Shown here: positions 55,374-64,000 of the stretch, in pieces
How the letters are laid out: each line of letters begins with the position of its first letter
How positions within the stretch are numbered: the first letter of the stretch is position 1
Assembly (NCBI RefSeq): GCF_000204055.1
Contig: NW_006768786.1
Coordinates: 856,873 to 920,872 of the forward strand
Source of the DNA: Melampsora larici-populina 98AG31
Lineage: Eukaryota > Basidiomycota > Pucciniomycetes > Pucciniales > Melampsoraceae
Reading direction: 5' to 3'
DNA: 64,000 nt
Position numbers and translations under genes: made by a program
Notes under the pieces: generated by a model
Told to the model about the DNA's origin: nothing
Seen by the model: only the letters and a program-made list of their open reading frames with translations
Database searches by the model: none

Positions 55374-56399
55374 GGTTTGGTAGTTGGAACTTGTTAAAGT
55401 GAGCAATCGATTCGCGACTTGGGATCCTTCTGATTCGATTTCTCATTCAAAATTCAAAATCACTTGGAAGTTGGGACCCGAGGGGACAGAGCCCTGATGT
55501 GGGGACCATTTCATCGGGATTATTCGGCTCGGGTGCGGTGCCGGACTTCAAGAAGGCGTAAATACCACTGCCAGTGATCCAGTCAATCCCCATTCACATA
55601 AAATCACTTCCTCATCTCTTTTGAATTTCAAAGAATTACTCTACATCCAATCTTCACTTCTACCAGAATATCAATCAGAAATCAGAAATTTGCCTTTTGT
55701 ACTCACCTGGCTTTGGCTCCATGATGAGGTTTTTATGTTGCAAAGATGTGTTCTGCTATGTATCTAAAAAGTGTTTCTACAATCAGGTCTGTTGTCTGAG
55801 CTTATCAGTGCTACGTCCAAGGCATGATATTTAGAGAGCAAGCACTCAGTCCAGTAAACCAGATACTTCCTCTTGAAAGAATTTATTTGAGGAATCTACC
55901 AATCTCCTTCTTACTATTGTTTTCCCCTTAAAGATTATGTGAAAGTCTAGCATACCTTATTCTCTATCAAAAGCCAAGAACAGTTTGCATTTGTGAATTA
56001 AACACTTTGGAATAATCTTGGGTGTGTGAAATATAAGGCATACTATCAATGTAATTTCCGCCTCACCTCATCAAAGTAGCTAGAACAAATTAATTTCATC
56101 AAAAAAATAGCAAACAATACGAGGACCTGTGTGCAAGATGAGTAAATATGATTTCCAAACAAAAAACAAATGCCATTGATTATATTCTACATTACTGTAT
56201 ATAATGTAAACTACGATTTAAAATGTAATACAACAAAACTAATTAATCATCATTTTAGAAACAAAACAAAAATACAGTCGAAATCTCAAAATGTAGTGTA
56301 CTATATGTTAGTATACTGAAACATAATAAAAAAACTAAAGCTTCATCCATGAATTGAAGCTAAGAAGCTTGATAAAACTCAACCTTTCAACACGAAGAA
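55374..56399. other. intergenic region upstream of MRPL32 and downstream of VPS13
   Basis: 55374-55560 is the MRPL32 promoter side with a GC-richer stretch near 55490-55550. From 55560 to 56399 the DNA is AT-rich with no supportable gene. Confidence 0.7.
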
Positions 56400-59300
56400 T
56401 CAAGGATGATGATGACCCGGAGTAGCTCTTTTCCTTCGATTATTATAGTCACGAACAACCCTAGAGAATCCAAACCAATCAAGATAAATATCAACTCACA
56501 CAAGATACATCAAAGGAAGTTTTCTTACCTTTGAATATGTTCAAAAAACCAAAACCTTGTCCCATTATCCTCCAAGGGTAAAAACGGATGACTTCTACCA
56601 GTCCGAAGAAACAATCTGATCCCTTTACGATCCAAACTGATCTCCCTTAGATCAGGTAGATATAATTGCCAAACTGTTGTCAACTTGTTCATCTTGATCA
56701 TTAAGATCTGATCAGTCGTCAAAATGCAAACTGAGTCCTCGTCATTGGGTAATTCGATATGTGCGACATATCTACTTAAATAGAATTTTCCGTTGTCGAC
56801 TGATCTGAGCCAGTCTTGACCTTGAGCTTCACGTAAATTGTACGACTAAAGAAAGAGAGGAGTCACTACTTCGCTGTGATAAGATTCATCAAAAGAAATA
56901 TACGTACTCGTAGAATTCCATCACTTGGAATATGTCTCGGTAAACGTGATCGGCCACTTCGACTGGGATCGAAAACGGTCGTGGCGTTTCGTAGTCCTCC
57001 CGAAACATTGCTAAGGAAATCGAATGTACCAACGGCTGGTTTGGCTACAACACTACAAGAGGCACATCTGATATCAGAATCTTATTCCCATATCCAGTCA
57101 TCGCTACTGACTGACCCTACCAAGCCCTTTCCAATCCCTTTGAAAAAACCCGCAGCGCCTTCGCTTTCGGCTCCCTGGATGGGCTTCATCTGCAAATTCA
57201 AAATCCGAGGCATTAGTACAAGGCAGCGCGATGCAAAAACAAGTCACCGTACGTACAGCCACTCCTTGAAGACCACTGGCCAACGAATCAACAAAAGCAC
57301 TAGCACCGGTAGCGAACCCGTTGATCTTGTTTCTATTGCGAAATTGACGACGTTGTCGTTCTCGAGCCCAAGCCGTGTCCAATGCTGCTGCAGATAAGCC
57401 TGATCGAATGCATTTGCGAGATGAGTATCAAGAAGTCGGAGAGTGTAAAAGGAAAGTGATTTACCTTTGCTGACAGAACCTGTGATCTTAGACACACTGT
57501 CGGTTACACCGAATGCACTCTTCTTGACAAGACTAGCCGCACCCTAGTGATGTTTCACTCATGTCAACAAACGATGACGTTGAGGATGAGTATTGTGAGA
57601 CGGACCCTTGCGATACCGACTCCAAGCTCTCCTCCACCATGCAGGACGACACCATTGAACGGTTCATAAAACAAATCTTGTACCCCCGAACTAACGTTGC
57701 TAAACAAACCAGCAGGATTACCCAGGAAGTCGGCCGATCCGAGCACTCGGTACAACTGAGAAAGTCCTTCATTTTGATAATGTTGGATAAGACGATTGAA
57801 TAATTGCCCCTGTGTCATGCGTGCACTTTCAATCTTGAGTTGGTTCAAGGTTACAGGTGCACCACTGATGGTCCCGATGGCCATCGTGACCGCATTCAGC
57901 AGGAAGTACAATGGGTTGCGAGAGTCAAATGTCCTATAAAACCATCCCGTCAGTATCCTTCTGATGATCAAAGGCGTCCTTAGAAAGAAATGAATTACCT
58001 TTCTGAGACATCGACACTATCTTGTCGTTCGAACGATATTACTATCACGAAAGGTTGTAAGTGTAATAACTCAAAGTAGAGATTCAAACCCCCTCCCTCT
58101 GAATCTGGTTCCGGGATACCGTCAGGCTCAGCTGTCAATTGGCTAAAGTATCAAGTATCAGTGGACGCCGAAGAGGGTTCTGAAATGAATTTAGCAAGAC
58201 GACAAACTTGTCAGACTCCTGCTGCCACGAAGCGCCTGAAAACTTCGTAAACCCGACCAAAGCAATCACAAAAGACTCGTCCATCTCTAAAGACATCTTT
58301 TGAAGTAAAACGGTCGCATATTTGAAGTACACAACACCGTGTTCTAAAACAACTCATCAGCACGAAGAGATTGTTGTGAGATTCGCTGGGTGAACTTACT
58401 GTCGTCTTTGATGACATTTGCTTGTATCTGAAGGTTGGGTCGTAACTCGATCTCTTTAGGATCTGTCGGCAAATCGGTGGGTCCAAAAAGAACAGGAAAC
58501 AGAGCACCGTCTAATTGATTGTCCAGTTGGATCCATCGAATGATCAACCCATAATCTCTTTGAAGTTGGGTTTCTTCGTAGGTGATATCGATCCCTCTAA
58601 AAGAAGCATAAACTAGCTCTCGGAGGCGTTTGTCAATGACTGATATTCCTATACCTTCCAAGCTAATCGCAGCTGTCAAGGAGGTGATTGGTGTAATATC
58701 GGCAGTCTCAAAGTCAACTTCACCCAAGCTGCTCAACGTGTCAGACCGTTGTATTTGGTTCGGGCGGTCTCGGTTCCGTCGAGTCGGTTTCCAGACATTT
58801 GTGGCTTCGTTGTAGTCTGAGATGACTAATACCTGCGCTTGACCTTGTACAACAACGTCGAACGCGAGTTTCTGTCCCTTTCGCTGTGGACAAGATTCAG
58901 TTTGAAATATTCATGGCAGATGAACAGTCTCATGGACCACTTACATATGTCCGAAGAGGTTCTAATTGTCCAACCTCTAGAACGTGGACATCACGATGGA
59001 GAATGACCTGCGCCTTGGCGGCAAGTGACGTAGATGCGGGATCCAATGGACAAACGATCACACGGATTAGACTGTCGATTGCAGCCGCGGGTTCATCCCA
59101 AGCGTAATTGGTTTCGGTCCCTGGCATAGAGCGGTACGAGCGCATGATTCCCGACGAATTCTTAGTTGGCGCTTCGCCAAACTAACGGGCAAAAGCGGCA
59201 CTAGATTAGCGAGATCAGGCAGTCAGGCAATGAAAGGATGATTCCCATACCGTCTGGCCAAAGTCAATTGCGCAACTACTTTTGTTACGAATGAGGAACG

Positions 59301-62300
59301 GCCATTGTTCTGGGTTGACGTCTAGCTTGATGAAGATTGAGGGTCCTTGCAAGAGTATTTCCGCATGGACCAAAGTCTCTACGCCATTGGAGTCCACGCG
59401 AATAAAAACTTTGCCGACGTTTTGAATTCGAAATCCTTTAGACCTATGGGAACCAATCATGATTAAGCGAGAAGGAAATAGGAAAGTGTTCGAGCATTTC
59501 CTTACCATCTTTTATTGGTATTATCAAACGACAGAACCAATTGTGGATCCGAACTATCCTTGAAGAGGCTGAGTAAAGCGCGACTGCCGGATTTGACAGT
59601 CAAAGACTCTTCTGACGACTTTTCCCTCAGGCACAGCGCAGATTTCGAGTTGTTTTTGATGATAAATCGAGGGTAAATGATCACTACCTTGGTCAATTTG
59701 TACTTCAAGAGAAAAAGGGTCAGTTCATTGGCTCTACGAAGCTAAAGAAGGTACTCTTACGTTGCCAAGCCCTTCGGATATGCTCAGCCCGACCCTATAT
59801 TCATTCAACTTGGTGGATGTCTGCATGGTCACCTGCTGATTGGCACCGACAACATCAAAGCTGATAGGCTGAAGGACTCAATTGAGTCAGAAAAAAGCTA
59901 TATTCCTTCCAGGATAAGAGCTCGCTTTACCTTGGACCAATCAGAATCGCCAACACGGAGCACCGCACGGTTACGTTTGTCATCACTGAGATGAGAGAAC
60001 AGGAAAGGGCGAGAATCGCGGCGTCGGCTGGCATCTGTGAATAGATTGATGTCAAGGGACGGTCGAGATCAAGACTGTACGAAAATTCACTTACTTCCAC
60101 ATAAATTCTGACCAGCAACACTCTTGGCCGAGCCGATGAAGGGCTTAGAACGAACCGCGAAATCCAAGCCCGTCTTATCTGTAAATCAAACTAGAGATGA
60201 GCGTCGCTGATGAGATGGACAACATGACAATTTCACATACTGATAATCACATAAGGACAGTAAATCTGGATTTTACAAGCTCCTCCTGACATGGGATATC
60301 GCCTGTCGTAAGATTTCATCAATATACGGTATTTCTCATAAAGCACAAAAATGATATGACTTACATGTAGTGCAATCGAAGATTCAAGGTCAGGCCGTCG
60401 TCATCGTGAATTGTGAGACGGTTTTCGATAGGCAGGTCTTCAGGATTATCGGTGTTCACGATGGAGTAATCACTCTTTTGGAAGCCAGTGATACCATCTT
60501 CTTGGAATTCAATACCGAGAAGCGTCAAATCCATTGGATCAACGATATGAACCGGGGATGCTCCACCTTTACGCAAGAATGCGGAGTAGGTATGTTTTTG
60601 TTCCTTGAGGTAAATTCTATACTTAATGTCGTATGGCAACAAGTTCTCCACTTCAATCGGCGCCCTCAAGAGCAACGTGAGGATGGGATAGTGTCTAAAA
60701 GGCAAATTGTGGCAGTGCGTGTGAGTTCGACAGTCATGAGAGGCCGTACTCTTCGACATACCTGACTACTGGATCATCCTGGTCGTAAATGGTCGCTGCA
60801 TTGAAACGCCGTGCTGGCTCTTTTCCACTAACCGCATCGCACGAGATAGTACGGACAGGGTGCTTGACGAGATCTTTCCACGTGTAGGCTTCCTTGCACC
60901 ATCCGAAACCAAAGCCGACTGTAGATATCGGGTAACATGAGTACATTGCTGATCAGTATCGTGTGCGAGATCAAACTGACCGTCTGGGCGAATCTTGATA
61001 CGCTGATGATAGGCAGCCTCAATCGGAACACAACAAGAGCCTCCGGGCACTGACAAAAAGAGCAGTTAGTACTTGAACTTGATTGGAGATCGAACGAGTC
61101 TCGATACTAACCAATTTTGTATGGATTTCGTATCCGCTTGCCATCTGACCCGATCACGCACATCTCCACTGGTAGGGCTGTGTCGTTTTGCACTCGAAAG
61201 GTAGACCGTAAGGTCACAACTTTCAAGTTGTTACGGATTTCCACGTGACACAGGAGTCTGTGTGTTACATCGGCTACTGACGGCTGTAAAGAATAAACTT
61301 GCTCGCCTTCCCGTATCACAGATATGCCTGTGACCGGTGCCCAGTTGGTGTCTTGCAACATCAGCCCTAAACTGTCCTGGCTGGACGACGACACGTTCTG
61401 CAAAGAAGACAATGCAGTCTGAGCTAATGATTCGTATCTATAGACTTGATCAAGCTTACTTCACGCATAAGTTTCCAGTCTTCGAATCGCCAAGGAATGT
61501 CACTATCATCTTCTATGACATGTTCAGTGGGCTGGGAATTCTCGGTGTCTGAATGGGTCCATACTTTCATCGCATATCCTGTTCGGTTCTTGATCAGATA
61601 CGGCGCGTTCATTCCCCTACTCTGACGTAAGACATCGTCGCCTTCACGTCCCCAGACATCGGCACTCGTCATGACGAGATCGATAAAAGTGGCAGTGACG
61701 TTTAATTCTAATCGCTTTTTGGACTCTAAAGACATAGTCATACACGGAGGACTTCCCCTTTGACTAATCTAAAATCCGCAATCGAATGATCAAGTTCAGA
61801 TATAAAATCGCATTTCCTCTATCCAACTCGCACTTACTTTTAGAGAGACCGGCCACGGATCCATCAAAGGTTCCCAATGGGAATTAGTTAGGTTATAGGC
61901 TACAAAGAATTGATAATCAGTCATCAATTGTCACAACGTTGGGTATGTGGGGTCTCACGTACAGTTTATGAGAAGACATATCGCTGTTTCCATACAAAGC
62001 TAAAGGATCGAGTTCAATAATAGAACGATAGTAGTTTATAGTGAATAGTAGTGACTAACCTGATTGGACCAATCAGTTGCCCTGACCGAAAATTCTTTTG
62101 TGCTGAGATTCAAGAGGGGAAGCTCGTGAATATCGCCTATCATGATTATTTGAAGTTTGTCGACCGCTACTATAAGCTGGATGGTAAAAAATTGCACTTT
62201 AGATTTAGGACTTGATATTTGAACTGCAGAGACTTGACTTACGTCTTCGGTTGATTTTGGCAATCGAGCCGAAGTGATGTCCTCTTCGCTGATTGTCCCC

Positions 62301-64000
62301 ATATGCGAGGCTGATCCTTCTTCGGAAATTGGGAGCGAGGAGCCTGAACCACTGACCTCCTCGGTAGCCTGTCCTTCGGAGTAATTGACCGCCTTACCGT
62401 AGATGGAATAGATCAGGAGAAAATCGCGATACGAAACTCTGATGACAAGTGGGGTAGAGTGGGCTTGAATCGACATCTTCTGTTGACCTTTTCGCGCTCG
62501 TTGATCGATGGTGAGAGTCATAGTACATTCATCTAGGAACTTAACGCCGTCTTGGTCATCGCCCATATTACCGAGTGACATTTCCAAATTACATATCGTG
62601 ATGGCAAGAGCACCTTGTTGTGATACCGATATCTTTTCAACAGTCAAATGTACTGCGTCACAGTCAACTCGTTCTGGATCTGAAAGGATCGTAAGCTGGG
62701 GTTGGATGATATTGAAGCGAAACGAGGTCGTTGTCTCGACAGGTGTGTTATCGGAAGCTGGTTTAGATGCCTTAGCATGCGATGCTGTTGGTTGTGTAGA
62801 GGTCTCCACCACATGACTCGGATCATCGGGGGGAAGCGTAAAGAATGCACTGATAGATAACAGATAATCCACAGAGAGGATAATGTTTGGTGAATCGAGA
62901 TCGAGGTTGAGATTACTTCCTCCACTGGTTTGATTGTAACTAAACATCAACTGATCACTATCGTGTTCAACGACCGGAATGATCTCCCGGAACTTGGTAG
63001 CCTTCGAGGTGCGGGTATCGATCGCTCGCAAGGCTTTCAATAAGAATTCGGCTGCCATAGACCCATCAGAGAGGGTCTTGAAGTGAACACGGGTCCCATT
63101 CAACGAAAACTTGGCCAGACTGGAACTTTCATTGGTTTCTGCTTGCGGCATATCGGCATCAAACAGCTCGAGCGTCACATTTGAGACAGTAAAAGCGAGC
63201 TCCATGGTGCTCCAAAGTGGAATTGGCCGTCCACTTGGTGAGCGCGCCATCGAAGCCACCTCCGGTAGCATATCTGTAACAGGACCAGTGGGTTTCGGTT
63301 GACTGGCTTTGCCCAACGAAGAATCTCCGTGCGAAGACTGAGAAGGTTCATTCTCAGCATCTAGATCGCTCAGGTCGAAGATTTTCGGAACGGAGGTCGC
63401 CAATTGCATCACTGCTGAATATTGAGCTTGCGTAAGATTGACCTTCACGTCTGATATATGGGCAGCAATCTGGGCGTTCATGGAAAAATTAGTAAAGCGA
63501 ATCAATCAAGTCTTTGTGCAAACGGCAATCAGTTCGACTTACATCTGTGTCGGGACCTTGTGGCATGTCCACCGAGCGATCGACTTCAGCAAATGTGGCC
63601 ATCACTACATCAATGTTGACGTCGCCCAACATTTGCAGAGTGTGACAATCATCCTGATTGTAAAGCTGCGATGTCAAGCGTATGTTGTGCAGCCCGGCTT
63701 CAGTCTTGGTCACAAGCTTGCCATCGGGCCACGAAAAAGAGTTTGAGGCGTTGATTTCTCCGAGATGAGCCACCAAATAGTCTGTGGATGATCGATCGCG
63801 GGGGAAAACAATGATCGGGGTTCGTATCAAGATGTCATAACACATGCGCGAGTCGTTTTGGGCGAGATCACTGGCTTGTTGACGAGCTGCTTGGCTGGCA
63901 GCATCCATAACAGCTTTCATCCGGGCGAATTTAGAAAAAAATATCAAGATCCGATGCAAGATGTCATCCACCACCGTGAATTGAATTGAGCCAGATCTCA
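56400..64000 (-). CDS. VPS13: VPS13 bridge-like lipid transfer protein, C-terminal part, runs off the right edge
   Basis: Many short exons from beyond 64000 to a stop at 56400. In order: extended repeating-beta region (DILHRILIFFSKFARMKAVM, then DVNIDVVMATFAEVDRSVD; 63540-64000), a long exon 63470-62244 with ISDVKVNLTQAQYSAVM and spacer loops, and the block LNVTATFIDLVMTSADVWGR with APYLIKNRTGYAMKVW (61430-61740). The VAB/SHR-BD-type domain follows (VVTLRSTFRVQNDTALPVE, VENLLPYDIKYRIYLKE, VVIIYPRFIIKNNSKSALCL; 61400-59500), then the lipid-channel C-terminal part (LEGIGISVIDKRLRELVYAS; 58736 down), the ATG2-like C domain (LIQHYQNEGLSQLYRVLGSA, LFYEPFNGVV; 57960-57560) and a terminal PH-like domain (VCILTTDQILMIKM, LPDLREISLDRKGIRLF; 56760-56520). 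VPS13 moves lipids between organelles at contact sites. No stop or frameshift was noticed in the parts read. Individual exon ends were not all resolved. Confidence 0.92.

Overview
The window looks like nuclear DNA of a basidiomycete fungus, most probably a rust (Pucciniales). Genes carry several 45-100 bp GT-AG introns, housekeeping genes sit in AT-rich spacers, and more than half of the window is transposons of fungal type. No voucher sequence was available, so the order-level call is inference from gene content and style.

Layout. 1-3825: a Helitron Rep gene entering from the left edge, with a spliced gene on the same strand behind it that may encode an OB-fold-like protein. 5157-7070: two small host-type genes of unknown function. 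7318-19536: a non-autonomous foldback element (8-bp target duplication AAAATATA) split by an 11.4-kb transposon (8092-19521, here CAC-1) with ends CACCACCGGGTGGT and a TA target duplication. 20256-23480: a large Ser-rich host gene. 24234-51291: a nest. A Mutator-like element (MULE-2, duplication TTTAAAAA) was split by a second large CAC-ended transposon (CAC-2, 24294-43421). CAC-2 was itself hit by a smaller MULE (24363-27138, duplication TTCGAATA), and MULE-2 was hit again by a pogo/Tigger element (48491-51184, duplication TA). 51567-64000: a conserved host block with an Ngl2/CCR4-type nuclease gene, LSM1, the mitochondrial L32 gene and the 3' two thirds of VPS13.

How the genes fit together. 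CAC-1 and CAC-2 belong to one family. Each has, near its right end, an intact gene of 10-11 exons for a DDE-type transposase-like protein with an N-terminal C2H2 finger (1184 and 1121 residues). Each has, near its left end, an intact gene of 8-10 exons for a coiled-coil protein of unknown function (418 and 492 residues), with several exons of identical length in both copies. Between these two shared genes the cargo differs. CAC-1 carries a TET/JBP-like 2-oxoglutarate dioxygenase. CAC-2 carries three genes of unknown function, one with a zinc knuckle and one a 1247-codon frame broken by three nonsense codons. MULE-2 carries a transposase plus a second gene joining an RTC4-like domain to an OTU-like cysteine protease domain.

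All coordinates of introns and joins were derived by hand from splice signals and reading-frame continuity. Protein family names rest on motifs recognised by eye, not on searches.
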